DNA of 64,000 nucleotides from JAEXOD01 sp963663265 (lineage in GTDB: Bacteria > Bacteroidota > Ignavibacteria > Ignavibacteriales > Melioribacteraceae). Positions 34,723 to 44,320 of this stretch are shown one piece after another. The stretch is taken from positions 1,364,001 through 1,428,000 of the forward strand of contig CAXXXM010000001.1 of assembly GCA_963663265.2 (NCBI GenBank), written 5' to 3'. Each line of letters begins with the position of its first letter. Within the stretch, counting starts at the first letter, position 1. The position numbers and the translations under genes were made by a program. The notes under the pieces are model-generated. The model worked only from the letters and a program-made list of their open reading frames with translations, did not search any database and was not told where the DNA came from.

Positions 34723-35874
34723 GTGATTATTCATATTATCAAGCTTGATTCAGTACAAAAAAAATCTAAATTTATAGAAAATTATAATTTTGATATTTCT
34801 TTAGTCAATTACTATAATTTAGCAATTGTAATTAAGGAGAGTACTGAACTTCTTGATAATGGTGATCCAAGCAAATATTTGAATATTCCTACTAAGCAAA
34901 TAAATGACATTTTTGTTTTTTTAACAAATAATTTAAATACTACTCTACTTGCATTTTCTATTACAAAGTCATTAAAGTCAGTAACAAAAGAATTAAAGAA
35001 CTCTATAACTGCTTTCTCTAATTTTAATTTTTTAGTGACAAACAACCTAAGAAAATATATGCTCCCAAAGACTGAAAGTTTTTATAATATTGGCATATTA
35101 AATATGACTCCTGATTCTTTTTCGGATGGCGGTAACTATAACAATTTAGAAAAAGGATTTAATCATGCATTAGAGTTATTAAAAGAGGGAGCCGACATTA
35201 TTGATATTGGAGGAGAATCTTCACGACCCGGAGCAGATTCTGTCTCATTAGAAGAAGAGTCTGAACGAGTGCTCCCACTTATTACCAAATTGCTTAAATA
35301 CGATCCAGATATCATAATTTCGGTTGATACAACAAAAGCAGAAATTGCAGAAAAGGCTTTACAACTCGGAGCTAAAATAATTAATGACATTAGTGGATTT
35401 GATTCAGACAATAAAATGATGGCCGTTTTGGAAAAATTTAAGCCAATTGTTATATTGATGCATACTAAAGGAACTCCAAAAACAATGCAAGATAACCCAA
35501 ATTATTCTGATGTAATATCAGAAATTTATAATTATTTTGTTGAAAAAGTCAATAAACTTAATAATATTGGAGTCAATAAAATAATTGTTGATCCAGGTAT
35601 TGGATTTGGTAAAAGGACAGAAGACAATTTCGAAATTATTACTCGATTAGAAGATTTCCATTGCTTAGGCTATCCGATTTTAATAGGTCTTTCGAGAAAA
35701 TCTTTTCTTGGAAAAACAACGGATTCTGGAGTAAATGATAGAGATATTGAATCAGTCATTATGGAAACTCTATCAGTAAATAACGGAGCCAAATTTATTA
35801 GAACTCATAACGTTAGAAATACTACAAAAATGAAAAAGTTACTTTACAAATATGAAAACTTTGCAGGCTTATAA
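34723..35874 (+). CDS. folP: dihydropteroate synthase with N-terminal extension
   Basis: Joins p-aminobenzoate to the pterin in folate synthesis. The catalytic TIM barrel spans about 118-383 with 'GILNMTPDSFSDGG', 'DIIDIGGESSRPGAD', 'ISVDTTKAEIAEKAL', 'INDISGF', 'ILMHTKGTPKTMQ', 'VDPGIGFGK' and 'LIGLSRKSFLG'. About 115 residues precede the barrel, an extension of unknown role that is Asn/Leu-rich. The start is GTG at 34723. The stop overlaps the cdaA ATG by one base, linking folate and c-di-AMP genes as in many bacteria. Confidence 0.94.
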   Translation: MIIHIIKLDSVQKKSKFIENYNFDISLVNYYNLAIVIKESTELLDNGDPSKYLNIPTKQINDIFVFLTNNLNTTLLAFSITKSLKSVTKELKNSITAFSNFNFLVTNNLRKYMLPKTESFYNIGILNMTPDSFSDGGNYNNLEKGFNHALELLKEGADIIDIGGESSRPGADSVSLEEESERVLPLITKLLKYDPDIIISVDTTKAEIAEKALQLGAKIINDISGFDSDNKMMAVLEKFKPIVILMHTKGTPKTMQDNPNYSDVISEIYNYFVEKVNKLNNIGVNKIIVDPGIGFGKRTEDNFEIITRLEDFHCLGYPILIGLSRKSFLGKTTDSGVNDRDIESVIMETLSVNNGAKFIRTHNVRNTTKMKKLLYKYENFAGL

Positions 35875-36689
35875 TGTTTGATTTATTTAAAATAGGATTT
35901 TTGACAGTAACTTTTTTAGATTTTATCGACATAGCTGTTGTAACATATGTGATTTATAAATTATATAATTTTATACGTGGTACAATCGCTCAACAAATAT
36001 TTCTTGGCTTAATATTAGTTTTATCACTTTCATTTGTTGCCCAAGCAGCTAACTTTAGAGCCTTAGGATGGTTATTAAAATTAATTACCGATAGCTGGGT
36101 AATTGCTTTCATCGTCCTTTTTCAACCGGAAATCAGAAGGGTGTTATTTGTTGTTGGTAGATATCCTATTATTAGAAAATTTGTTAAAATGGAAGATAAT
36201 ATTGCCAATATATTATCGGACGCAGCATTTGAAATGGCTCAACATCAACATGGAGCATTAATAGTTTTAGTAAAAACAACCGGACTAAAAGGTATTGTCG
36301 AAACCGGTATTTTATTAAATGCAAAAATAAACAAGCTTCTTTTAAGATCTATTTTTTACCCAAGGTCTCCTCTACACGATGGTGCAGTAATTGTACGAAA
36401 CGATATTATAGAGGCAGCAAAATGCACTCTGCCTTTAACAAATAATTTAGTTGTGGATGGACAGATTTTAGGTATGCGACATAGAGCTGGAGTAGGTATT
36501 TCAGAACAAGCTGATGTAATATGTATTATAGTTTCTGAAGAAACAGGGACTATCTCTGTTGCTGAAAATGGGAAACTACAACGTGGATTATCAAAAGACG
36601 GATTAACTACTTACCTTCATAATAGCTTAAACAGCACAAAAGAAAAAGGATGGAAAGGAATTTTTGAACAATTTAGCAGACAAAAATAA
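35874..36689 (+). CDS. cdaA: diadenylate cyclase
   Basis: Makes the second messenger c-di-AMP from two ATP. The 271-residue CdaA-type protein has an N-terminal membrane part of about three helices (to residue 85) and the DAC domain with 'SPLHDGAVIV' (DGA motif) and 'GMRHRAGVGIS' (RHR motif). c-di-AMP usually controls osmolyte and potassium balance and wall integrity. It is coupled to folP upstream and overlaps the GT2 gene downstream by 26 bases. Confidence 0.95.
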   Translation: MFDLFKIGFLTVTFLDFIDIAVVTYVIYKLYNFIRGTIAQQIFLGLILVLSLSFVAQAANFRALGWLLKLITDSWVIAFIVLFQPEIRRVLFVVGRYPIIRKFVKMEDNIANILSDAAFEMAQHQHGALIVLVKTTGLKGIVETGILLNAKINKLLLRSIFYPRSPLHDGAVIVRNDIIEAAKCTLPLTNNLVVDGQILGMRHRAGVGISEQADVICIIVSEETGTISVAENGKLQRGLSKDGLTTYLHNSLNSTKEKGWKGIFEQFSRQK

Positions 36690-37353
36690 CGTTTGTGCAA
36701 TTATTCCTTTTTTCAACGAGGGAGAAAAAATTGAAACTGTTGTAAAAAGAACATTGCCTTTTGTTAAGCAAATTATTTGCGTTGATGATGGGTCAACTGA
36801 CAGTTATTTTATCTCAGATGATATTTTCAAAAGTATTATATTAATTAAACATTCCAAAAATTTGGGAAAAGGACAAGCATTAAATTCTGGATTTCAGAAG
36901 GGGATAGATTTAGGCTTTAAAACCTTTATTACTTTAGATGGAGATTTGCAACATAATCCCGAGTCAATTCCCAAACTTCTAAATCAAATTGAGAAGTATG
37001 ATATAGTTGTTGGTAAAAGGAATTTTTTTAATTCCAATATGCCAGGACCCAGAAGATTGAGTAATTTTTTTTCTTCAAAGATTTTAAGTATTTTAACCGG
37101 TCAAAAAATTTTGGATAGCCAAAGTGGATTTAGATGTATAAAATCAACTGTAATTAATAATTGCCAAATTATTAGTACTGGATTTGAAGCAGAAACAGAA
37201 TTACTACTAAAAGCTTCCAAAAACAAGTTTAAAATTGGTTTTGTAGAAATACCAACTATTTATTCAAATAATGATAATAGCAAAATTAAAAATTGGAACT
37301 CAATATTGGGTTTTATAAGGATTATAGTTAAATTTTTATATGAAAGAAATTAA
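36664..37353 (+). CDS. glycosyltransferase family 2 (DPM1-like)
   Basis: A 229-residue GT-A protein with 'CAIIPFFNEGEKI', donor-binding 'VDDGSTD', 'LGKGQALNSGF', the DxD-type 'TLDGDLQHNPESIP' and 'DSQSGFRCI', resembling polyprenyl-phosphate sugar transferases but without C-terminal membrane helices. The start is a TTG within the cdaA 3' end. It probably moves a sugar to a lipid carrier. The 3' end overlaps the CHAD gene by 14 bases. Confidence 0.85.
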   Translation: MNNLADKNNVCAIIPFFNEGEKIETVVKRTLPFVKQIICVDDGSTDSYFISDDIFKSIILIKHSKNLGKGQALNSGFQKGIDLGFKTFITLDGDLQHNPESIPKLLNQIEKYDIVVGKRNFFNSNMPGPRRLSNFFSSKILSILTGQKILDSQSGFRCIKSTVINNCQIISTGFEAETELLLKASKNKFKIGFVEIPTIYSNNDNSKIKNWNSILGFIRIIVKFLYERN

Positions 37354-37810
37354 AAGAAAATGGTTAATTAAAAATCTTAGACAAGATGAGAGTTTTAAGA
37401 AAGCCGCAAAAAAGATTGTGGACAGGAAATTATGCGATCTATTAAGTATTATTAGTATTTATAGAGAAAATCCTTCAGAAGAAACGTTACATGATTTGCG
37501 GATATCAATTAGAAGGCTTCGTTATATCTTAGAGATATTTTATGAATCCTTTAATTTAGAACTATTTATTTCGCTTTATTCATCATTGGAAAATCTTCAA
37601 GATGTAATTGGTGAAGTTAGGGATTTGGATGTAATGTTAGAAAAACTTAAATTGCTACAAGAAAAATACAGAATAATTATACCTACTGAATTTATAACAA
37701 ATCTTAAGAATGATAGAGATTTATTAACAATAAAAGTTGATACTACATTATCAGATTTTTTAAATTTTGAAATTTTAAATAATTTCATTAAGAAGAAAAA
37801 AAGGAGATAA
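37340..37810 (+). CDS. short CHAD-domain protein
   Basis: A 156-residue, mostly helical protein. 'LHDLRISIRRLRYILEIFYE' and 'LQDVIGEVRDLDVMLEKL' match the conserved His/Arg helices of CHAD domains, which bind polyphosphate. At about half the usual length it holds only the first four-helix bundle. It overlaps the GT2 gene and abuts the next gene by one base. A Ppx/GppA phosphatase, which may cut polyphosphate, is encoded 4 kb away. Confidence 0.8.
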   Translation: MKEIKRKWLIKNLRQDESFKKAAKKIVDRKLCDLLSIISIYRENPSEETLHDLRISIRRLRYILEIFYESFNLELFISLYSSLENLQDVIGEVRDLDVMLEKLKLLQEKYRIIIPTEFITNLKNDRDLLTIKVDTTLSDFLNFEILNNFIKKKKRR

Positions 37811-37811
37811 A

Positions 37812-38489
37812 ATGAAACTAAGATATTTCTCTCATTCAGCGTTTCAGATTACGACAGAAAAGGGAATAAAGATTCTCATAGACCCTTTTTTAGATAATAA
37901 TCCAACATCCCCAGTAAAATCTAATGATGTTTTTGCAGACTACATTATACTAACTCATGCTCACGGAGATCATCTGGGTGATACATTTAAGATAGCAAAA
38001 CGATGTAACTCACAAATTATTGCTGTTTTTGAGTTAGCAAATTACTGTTCAGCAAATGGTTGTAACTCACATGGAATGCATTTAGGTGGGTCACATAATT
38101 TTGAATTTGGTAAAGTTAAATTTACAATTGCACATCATGGTTCAATTACTCCTGATAATCAATATGCAGGTTCGGCGGCAGGTGTGTTGATTTTTATTGA
38201 AGATAAATGCATTTACCATACTGGTGATACTGCATTATTTTTGGATATGAAACTGATTGGAGAGATGAATAGTGTTGATTATATGCTTTTACCTATTGGT
38301 GATAATTTTACAATGGGAATTGAAGATGCAGTAAAAGCTGTTGAATTTGTTTCTCCAAAAACAGCAATACCTATGCATTTTAATACTTTTCCTGTGGTTG
38401 ACGCTAATCCCAATATTTTTAAAGAATTATGCAAAAAAAACAATAAAGATTGTTTAGTATTAGACTTTGGTGAAGAAATAGAATTATAA
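37812..38489 (+). CDS. metal-dependent hydrolase, UPF0173/metallo-beta-lactamase fold
   Basis: A 225-residue beta-lactamase-fold hydrolase. 'THAHGDHLGD' is the HxHxDH metal motif, with further ligands in 'IAHHGS', 'IYHTGDTALF' and 'AIPMHFNTFP'. The family (UPF0173) is widespread and has no settled physiological substrate. It has an 'AAGGAG' site just before its ATG and lies between the CHAD and parA genes. Confidence 0.88.
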   Translation: MKLRYFSHSAFQITTEKGIKILIDPFLDNNPTSPVKSNDVFADYIILTHAHGDHLGDTFKIAKRCNSQIIAVFELANYCSANGCNSHGMHLGGSHNFEFGKVKFTIAHHGSITPDNQYAGSAAGVLIFIEDKCIYHTGDTALFLDMKLIGEMNSVDYMLLPIGDNFTMGIEDAVKAVEFVSPKTAIPMHFNTFPVVDANPNIFKELCKKNNKDCLVLDFGEEIEL

Positions 38490-38511
38490 ACTTGGAATTT
38501 AATAACTTATT

Positions 38512-39285
38512 ATGGCAAAAATAATTGCAATAGCAAATCAAAAAGGTGGAGTAGGAAAGACTTCAACAACAATAAATTTAGCAGCATCATTAGCTGCTGC
38601 TGATCTAAAAGTATTAATAATTGATATTGATCCTCAAGCTAATTCAACAAGTGGATTAGGAGCTGAGTCAAATGGTGTTTCAGTTTACGAAGTTTTGCTT
38701 GGATTAAATGACATTAATGAAGTAATTACTTCAACCCAAATGCCAAACCTTGATATTTTACCATCGGATATCAATTTGGTTGGTGCGGATGTTGAAATGG
38801 TTTCTGTTGAAAACAGAGAAATGTTACTAAAATCTGCAATTAAAAAGTTAAAAAGGAATTATGATTTCATTTTAATAGACTGTCCTCCTTCTTTAAGTTT
38901 ATTGACATTAAATTCATTTACTGCATCCGATTCTGTCTTAATTCCTGTTCAATGCGAGTATTTTGCATTAGAAGGTTTAGGTCAATTATTAAACACAATT
39001 AACATAATAAAAAAAGGGTTAAACCCTGATTTAGCAATTGAAGGTGTTTTATTAACTATGTTTGATAAGCGAGTTAGATTATCGAATCAAGTTTATGAAG
39101 AAGTAAAGAGATATTTTGGTGATAAAGTTTTTGAAACAGTTATCCAACGAAACGTTAGAATTTCTGAAGCTCCAAGCCATGCTAAACCTGTTCTTTTATA
39201 TGATTCTATGTCTATTGGTGCTCAAAATTATATTTCATTAGCATCTGAATTAATTCAAAATAATAAATTGTTACGAGTAGAGTAA
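38512..39285 (+). CDS. parA: chromosome partitioning ATPase ParA/Soj
   Basis: A 257-residue ParA-type ATPase that moves ParB-parS complexes on the nucleoid. The deviant Walker A 'KGGVGKTST' (about 11-19), 'DIDPQANST' and Walker B region 'DFILIDCPPSLSLLT' are clear. The size is that of chromosomal Soj without a helix-turn-helix N-terminus. parB begins at the next base. No parS site matching the usual 16-bp palindrome was seen in the window. Confidence 0.95.
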   Translation: MAKIIAIANQKGGVGKTSTTINLAASLAAADLKVLIIDIDPQANSTSGLGAESNGVSVYEVLLGLNDINEVITSTQMPNLDILPSDINLVGADVEMVSVENREMLLKSAIKKLKRNYDFILIDCPPSLSLLTLNSFTASDSVLIPVQCEYFALEGLGQLLNTINIIKKGLNPDLAIEGVLLTMFDKRVRLSNQVYEEVKRYFGDKVFETVIQRNVRISEAPSHAKPVLLYDSMSIGAQNYISLASELIQNNKLLRVE

Positions 39286-40239
39286 ATGAGTAAATTTAAA
39301 CCAGGATTGGGTAGAGGATTGGATGCATTACTTAAACCAACAATTAAAGATGATAATAGCCATGACCAAATTAAACCCTCAGATGAGATTTTACATGATG
39401 ATGGCAAATCAATTGATATTTTAGTAAAAATTCCAATTTTAGATATAATTCCAAATCAATTTCAACCAAGAATAACATTTGAAACGTCTGCATTAGATGA
39501 ATTAAAAAAATCTATTCTGGAAAACGGATTAATTCAGCCAATTACTGTAAGAAGAATTGAAGAAGGAAAGTTTGAATTAATTTCAGGTGAGCGAAGACTA
39601 AGAGCCTGTAAAGATATTGGATACAGAGATATTCCTGCATATATAATTAAAGTTGACAGCAATGAAAGTATGCTTGCTTTAGCTTTAATTGAAAATATTC
39701 AAAGAGAAAAATTAAATCCTATTGAAATTGCAAATGCTTATAAGCGTTTGATGGAAGAATGTAATTTAAACCAAGAAGAAATAGCAAAAAGAGTGGGAAA
39801 GGATAGAACAACAATTACTAATTTTATTAGATTGTTAAAACTACCCGATGTTGTTCAAGAGAGCCTAATAAAGGATGAAATAACAACAGGTCATGCAAGA
39901 GCTTTAATTACCTTACCAAACGAAGCTTTGCAAATCGATTTATTAAATAAAATTATTACGCAAAACTTATCTGTTAGAAAACTTGAGGGATTAGTTAAAA
40001 AGTTTTTGCAAGGAATTGATGAAGAAGTTAAAATTGAAAAACCAATTCAAAAAATTAGTAATTTAGAATCTTTATCTATTGCTGATTTAGAAAATAGGCT
40101 ACGAGGAATTTTTGCTACAAAAGTTGAATGCAAACAATTGAAAGATGGAAGTGGAAATATATTAATAGAATTTTATTCGGACGATGAACTTGAAAGATTA
40201 CTTGACTTATTTGATATCATTTCGAAAAATAACTATTAG
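39286..40239 (+). CDS. parB: chromosome partitioning protein ParB/Spo0J
   Basis: A 317-residue CTP-dependent DNA clamp. It has 'GLGRGLDALL' at the N-terminus, the CTPase/ParB box 'IIPNQFQPR' and 'ISGERRLRACKDIG' (GERR motif), 'LIENIQREKLNPIEIANAY', then the helix-turn-helix 'NQEEIAKRVGKDRTTITNFIRLLKLP' (in parts) and a C-terminal dimer domain. The 3' end overlaps a DUF5683 gene by 56 bases. Confidence 0.95.
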   Translation: MSKFKPGLGRGLDALLKPTIKDDNSHDQIKPSDEILHDDGKSIDILVKIPILDIIPNQFQPRITFETSALDELKKSILENGLIQPITVRRIEEGKFELISGERRLRACKDIGYRDIPAYIIKVDSNESMLALALIENIQREKLNPIEIANAYKRLMEECNLNQEEIAKRVGKDRTTITNFIRLLKLPDVVQESLIKDEITTGHARALITLPNEALQIDLLNKIITQNLSVRKLEGLVKKFLQGIDEEVKIEKPIQKISNLESLSIADLENRLRGIFATKVECKQLKDGSGNILIEFYSDDELERLLDLFDIISKNNY

Positions 40240-40729
40240 TTTATTTGTTTTTCTAATTATATCTTGCTCTACGGTATTTTCCCAAAATATTTTGGAACCA
40301 ATAAAGGAACAAAACGTCCAAATTGATACAACAAAGTTTATAATGACCAAATCTCCTTGGGGAGCAGTTCTAAGAAGTGCTGTTATTCCTGGCTGGGGTC
40401 AGTTTTATAACGAATCATATTGGAAGGTTCCTGTGATAGCCTCATTAACCGGTTATTTTATATATGGATGGATTCATTATAACAATTTATATGATGATAA
40501 TAAAACACTTTATACGAATGCGTTAATGAATAATAGCATTATAGCAAGTTTTTACAAAAGGAAAAGGGATTTTTATAGAGATGAAAGAGATATGTTTGCA
40601 TTTTATATGGGCTTAACATATTTCTTAAACATGGTTGATGCCTATGTTGATGCCCAGATGTTTGATTTTTCTGTTACTGAAGATCCTGTTACTTTGAGTC
40701 CACAACTAAATATTAAAGTATCTTTTTAA
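40184..40729 (+). CDS. DUF5683-type envelope protein
   Basis: A 181-residue protein with an N-terminal signal or anchor (about 15-34), 'SPWGAVLRSAVIPGWGQFYNESYWKVPVI' (in parts) and hydrophobic 'ASLTGYFIYGWI' and 'FAFYMGLTYFLNMVDAYVDAQMFDF' segments. This matches DUF5683, which is often encoded next to parB in Bacteroidota and relatives. Its function is unknown. The start at 40184 lies inside parB; no later in-frame ATG keeps the signal. Confidence 0.8.
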   Translation: MNLKDYLTYLISFRKITISLFVFLIISCSTVFSQNILEPIKEQNVQIDTTKFIMTKSPWGAVLRSAVIPGWGQFYNESYWKVPVIASLTGYFIYGWIHYNNLYDDNKTLYTNALMNNSIIASFYKRKRDFYRDERDMFAFYMGLTYFLNMVDAYVDAQMFDFSVTEDPVTLSPQLNIKVSF

Positions 40730-40732
40730 TTT

Positions 40733-41437
40733 ATGAAAAATACGATTGAATGTCCCAAATGTCATACTTTAAATCCTCAATACCGTTATGTATGTTCAAA
40801 TTGTAAAACATACATAAGAGAACGTGTATTTAATATTGATTTTTGGAAAACATTTTGGAAAACTTTTGAGTCTCCTGTAAAATCTTTCAACGAAATTATT
40901 CATTCTGAACACAAAAACTACTTATCTTTTATTCTATTTATTGTTTCTTTAAAGTTTTCATTAAACTCATTAGTACTAACTAATTTATTTAGAAAGCAAT
41001 ACAACCTTACAGATGATATTTTAATTAATATATTTTATCTTACCGCTACTTACTTTGCCATTTTCGTTCTGTATTCGTTTTTGATAAAATATATACTTAA
41101 AGTTTTTAATATTAAATCCAGATTTTTAGATAACTTAGCAATATTTACTTATTCTCAAGTTCCACTCCTATTTTCATTATTTTTTATTTTCCCGGTTCAA
41201 TTAGGTGTTTTTGGTATGCATTGGTTAATTGGAAATCCTGAACCATATATGCTAAAAAACACAATTGCTTATATGTTATATGGATTGGATGGGTTGTTCT
41301 TAGTTTGGGGATTTATAAATATAATTTTCGCACATTATACACAATTGCAGAATAAGGTAATTTCGTTTGTATTTGGAATAGTATTTTACATATTACTCAT
41401 AGGTTTATTCCTGATCTATCCCTTTATTCAATCTTAG
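40733..41437 (+). CDS. zinc-ribbon plus Yip1-like membrane protein
   Basis: A 234-residue protein with an N-terminal zinc ribbon (Cys7, Cys10, Cys21, Cys24) and about five membrane helices in a Yip1-like arrangement ('TFESPVKSFNEII' before the first helix is typical). Function in bacteria is not established. The 3' end overlaps the convergent Ppx/GppA gene by 33 bases. Confidence 0.75.
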   Translation: MKNTIECPKCHTLNPQYRYVCSNCKTYIRERVFNIDFWKTFWKTFESPVKSFNEIIHSEHKNYLSFILFIVSLKFSLNSLVLTNLFRKQYNLTDDILINIFYLTATYFAIFVLYSFLIKYILKVFNIKSRFLDNLAIFTYSQVPLLFSLFFIFPVQLGVFGMHWLIGNPEPYMLKNTIAYMLYGLDGLFLVWGFINIIFAHYTQLQNKVISFVFGIVFYILLIGLFLIYPFIQS

Positions 41438-42331
41438 ATAATCCCTTATTATACCATACCTTAACCCTTTAGAACTAACAATTACTTTATCAGCTTCAAC
41501 TAACATTAAAAACTCTTTTAAAATAATTGCCCCAGTTAGAATTATATCTTCTCTTCCATTAAGTACATTTCCATATTTTTCTTTTGCTTGACTTGGAGTT
41601 AATAATGACAATTCCTGAACTAATTTATTTATTTCATTAAGTTTAAGCTGTTTGTTTTCAACAATCTCGTCAGAGTAATCAGTTATTTTTTGTTGCATAC
41701 AACTCAATGAAGTTGGGGTTCCGGCAACTGCAATCACTTGCGTATTATTTTTAATTTTTTTTAGAAAAGGGAAGTTGTTTTTTACGAAGTTAGTCAAGTT
41801 TAATATTTCCTTTTCCGAGTATGGAACTGTTGTTAAATATTTTTCAGTTAAGGTAACTGCACCAAACTTATAACTATTACAGAACTTAATTGATGTTGTA
41901 TTACCATGAATTACTTCTGTACTACCACCACCAATATCAATCAAAACGAACTCGTGATTATCATCATTTGGAATTGCTCCCATAAACGAAAGTTTAGCTT
42001 CATTTTCACCCGAAATGACATTTATTTGTAATCCTGTTTCATTAAATACTTTATTAATAATTTCTTGCTGGTTTTTAGCCATACGTATCGCTTGAGTGGC
42101 AAAAGGAAGGATGCTAACACATTTAAACTGATTACAAATATTTTTGTATTCATTTAATACACTACATAACTGCTCAATTTTAGATTCGGAAATGATTCCG
42201 GTCTTGTTTACGCCTGAGCCAATACGTGGCATTCTATATTCATTTAGTAATGGTATAATTTCATTATTATCAACTTTGGCAATAAGCAATAAGATTGTAT
42301 TAGTTCCAATATCTATTGAAGCAATATTCAT
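41405..42331 (-). CDS. Ppx/GppA-family phosphatase
   Basis: A 308-residue exopolyphosphatase or guanosine pentaphosphatase homologue, short form without the C-terminal HD domain. Motifs of the sugar-kinase/Hsp70 fold are 'ASIDIGTNTILLLIA', 'ATQAIRMAKNQ', 'SGENEAKLSFMG', 'FVLIDIGGGSTEVI' and 'VAGTPTSLSCM'. It cleaves polyphosphate or pppGpp; sequence alone does not separate these. It diverges from the membrane protein gene at 42377. Confidence 0.88.
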   Translation of the reverse strand: MNIASIDIGTNTILLLIAKVDNNEIIPLLNEYRMPRIGSGVNKTGIISESKIEQLCSVLNEYKNICNQFKCVSILPFATQAIRMAKNQQEIINKVFNETGLQINVISGENEAKLSFMGAIPNDDNHEFVLIDIGGGSTEVIHGNTTSIKFCNSYKFGAVTLTEKYLTTVPYSEKEILNLTNFVKNNFPFLKKIKNNTQVIAVAGTPTSLSCMQQKITDYSDEIVENKQLKLNEINKLVQELSLLTPSQAKEKYGNVLNGREDIILTGAIILKEFLMLVEADKVIVSSKGLRYGIIRDYLRLNKGIDQE

Positions 42332-42376
42332 TTTTTTTTATTATTTTTAGTTTCTAAAATTTTAAGGTTTAAATCT

Positions 42377-42889
42377 ATGGAAAATTACAATAAGGTATCA
42401 AAGATTTTTCTGTTTTTATGTACATTATCATTTATACTCTGGAGTGGTACGTATTTTAGTAAATTTTTATTATTATATCAATTTTATGAACCGGAAATGA
42501 CATTACGCTCAATATTTAACAATGTCGATTTTACACCCATTTTTTATACTATCTCTTCTGTAATTGGGTTTAATATTATTTTCTATCCACTATTTCTTTT
42601 TTCATTAGTTCTGTTTTTTATCACATCAAAACTAAGTCTAAAAAAAGAAGGTTGGTTTTTTATTATCTTTATATTCACATTAATATCTGCACCTTTTGAA
42701 ATTTATTCTTTAACTTATGATTACAAAATAGTTAATATGATTTTTAATGGAAATTTTGCTAACGATACTTCATTACTGCTTATCAAAGAAAAAATTGTTT
42801 CACTTGGTAGTTTTCCCTTTGTTCAATTTGCTTTTATTGCTGCAATATCATTTTTAGCCATTTTTAAACCATTAAGAAAAGTAAAATGA
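42377..42889 (+). CDS. small membrane protein of unknown function
   Basis: I do not recognise the family. The 170 residues contain four predicted membrane helices (about 10-30, 55-82, 90-110, 142-162), with a polar loop after the first. It overlaps the next small gene by four bases (ATGA) and begins a plus-strand run to the HAD hydrolase gene. Confidence 0.6.
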   Translation: MENYNKVSKIFLFLCTLSFILWSGTYFSKFLLLYQFYEPEMTLRSIFNNVDFTPIFYTISSVIGFNIIFYPLFLFSLVLFFITSKLSLKKEGWFFIIFIFTLISAPFEIYSLTYDYKIVNMIFNGNFANDTSLLLIKEKIVSLGSFPFVQFAFIAAISFLAIFKPLRKVK

Positions 42890-43158
42890 AAATAAAAGAA
42901 AAAGAATTTGAAGATTTATTGAACGACTTAAAGTCTATTGCAAGTCAGATGGGTGCCAAAGTCCGATTTGAAAAAGGAGATTTCAAAGGAGGATATTGCA
43001 TTTTAAAAGAAAATAAAGTTGTTGTATTAAATAAACTTTCAAATATGCAGAGAAAAGTTATGACTTTAGCCGCTGCACTTAAAGAATTAGGGGCAGATGA
43101 AATCTATATGACCCCGCGTTTAAGAGAATTTATTGACGAAATGGATGAAGCAAAATGA
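42886..43158 (+). CDS. small conserved-looking cytoplasmic protein
   Basis: A 90-residue soluble protein of alpha/beta character with 'FKGGYCILKENKVVVLNKLSNMQRKV' (in parts) in the middle. No known motif. It is sandwiched by four-base overlaps between the membrane protein and aroQ genes, so it is very likely expressed. The function is unknown. Confidence 0.65.
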   Translation: MKIKEKEFEDLLNDLKSIASQMGAKVRFEKGDFKGGYCILKENKVVVLNKLSNMQRKVMTLAAALKELGADEIYMTPRLREFIDEMDEAK

Positions 43159-43583
43159 AAATCTTAGTAATAAATGGTCCAAATTTAAATCTTCTTGGTA
43201 AACGAGATGAATCTCATTATGGTAGTTTTACTTTAACTGATTTAGAAGAATATATAAAAAATGAATATTCAAAACATAAGTTTGAATTCTTTCAAAGTAA
43301 TATTGAAGGTGAAATAGTAACAAAAATTCAAGAAGCTCCAAATTATTTTGATTCTGTTATTATTAATCCCGGAGGTTATTCACATACATCGGTTGCAATT
43401 AGAGATGCATTGGAAATAATTAAAATTCCCAAAATAGAAGTACATTTATCCAACATATCTGAAAGAGATGCTTTTAGGCAAATAATGATTACTGCACCTG
43501 TTTGTAATGGATATTTATCCGGATTTAAGGAAAAAGGTTATTTAGCTGCTGTTTACATTCTTGAAAAAATTATGGAGAAATAA
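43155..43583 (+). CDS. aroQ: 3-dehydroquinate dehydratase, type II
   Basis: Third step of the shikimate pathway. The 142-residue dodecameric-type enzyme has 'INGPNLNLLGKRDESHYG' with the catalytic Tyr loop, 'IINPGGYSHTSVAIRDAL' with the catalytic His, and 'EVHLSNISERDAFR'. The ATG overlaps the upstream gene by four bases, and the HAD gene begins directly after its stop. Confidence 0.96.
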   Translation: MKILVINGPNLNLLGKRDESHYGSFTLTDLEEYIKNEYSKHKFEFFQSNIEGEIVTKIQEAPNYFDSVIINPGGYSHTSVAIRDALEIIKIPKIEVHLSNISERDAFRQIMITAPVCNGYLSGFKEKGYLAAVYILEKIMEK

Positions 43584-44267
43584 ATGTTAAAAGCAATTGT
43601 ATTCGATTTAGATAACACCTTGATGGATTTTATGAAAATGAAAAGACGAGGGATTGAAGCTGCAATATATGCGATGATAGATGCCGGTCTTCAAATTTCA
43701 TTTACCGAAGCTCAAGAAAAAATAGATAAAATATATGCTGCTCAAGGAATGGAATATCAACAAGTATTTGATCAGTTTTTACAAAATGAATTATCCAAGA
43801 TTGATCATAAAGTTTTAGCTGCAGGAATTGTCGCTTATAGAAAGGCAAGAGAAGCTGAGCTGACCCCATACCCACATGCATTTCCAACTTTAATAGGTCT
43901 TCAAAAAATGGGACTTAAATTAGGTATTGTATCGGATGCTCCTTCAAAAGAAGCGTGGCTTAGATTAGCATATTTAAATTTTCATCATATTTTCGATGCA
44001 ATTGTAACTTTTGATGATACTTATGAAAGGAAACCATCATCAGTTCCTTTTAAAACAATTCTATCAAGATTACAAGTATCACCCAATGAAGCTTTGATGG
44101 TTGGAGATTGGTATGAAAGAGACATTATTGGTGCTAATAAATTAGGTATGCTAACTGCATTTGCTAAATACGGTGACACTTTTAATACTCAAAATCATAC
44201 TGCCGATTTTGAATTAAACGATATTAAAGAATTAATTGATATTGTTAAAAAGCTTAATAATTTATAA
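43584..44267 (+). CDS. HAD-superfamily hydrolase
   Basis: A 227-residue phosphatase-like protein: motif I 'VFDLDNTLMDF', motif II 'LGIVSDAP', motif III Lys in 'YERKPSSVPF' and motif IV 'MVGDWYERDIIGANKLGM'. The helical cap lies between motif I and II. The substrate is not evident; it may be a phosphoglycolate- or nucleotide-type phosphatase. Confidence 0.87.
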   Translation: MLKAIVFDLDNTLMDFMKMKRRGIEAAIYAMIDAGLQISFTEAQEKIDKIYAAQGMEYQQVFDQFLQNELSKIDHKVLAAGIVAYRKAREAELTPYPHAFPTLIGLQKMGLKLGIVSDAPSKEAWLRLAYLNFHHIFDAIVTFDDTYERKPSSVPFKTILSRLQVSPNEALMVGDWYERDIIGANKLGMLTAFAKYGDTFNTQNHTADFELNDIKELIDIVKKLNNL

Positions 44268-44320
44268 AATTTCATTAAACTTTGTCTCAAATAAAAGATA
44301 TAACTTGATTTAAGAGCGAT

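Noticed and set aside
38512..40239. parS sites near parA and parB
   Set aside because: I scanned for the 16-bp consensus palindrome and close variants and saw none in the window.
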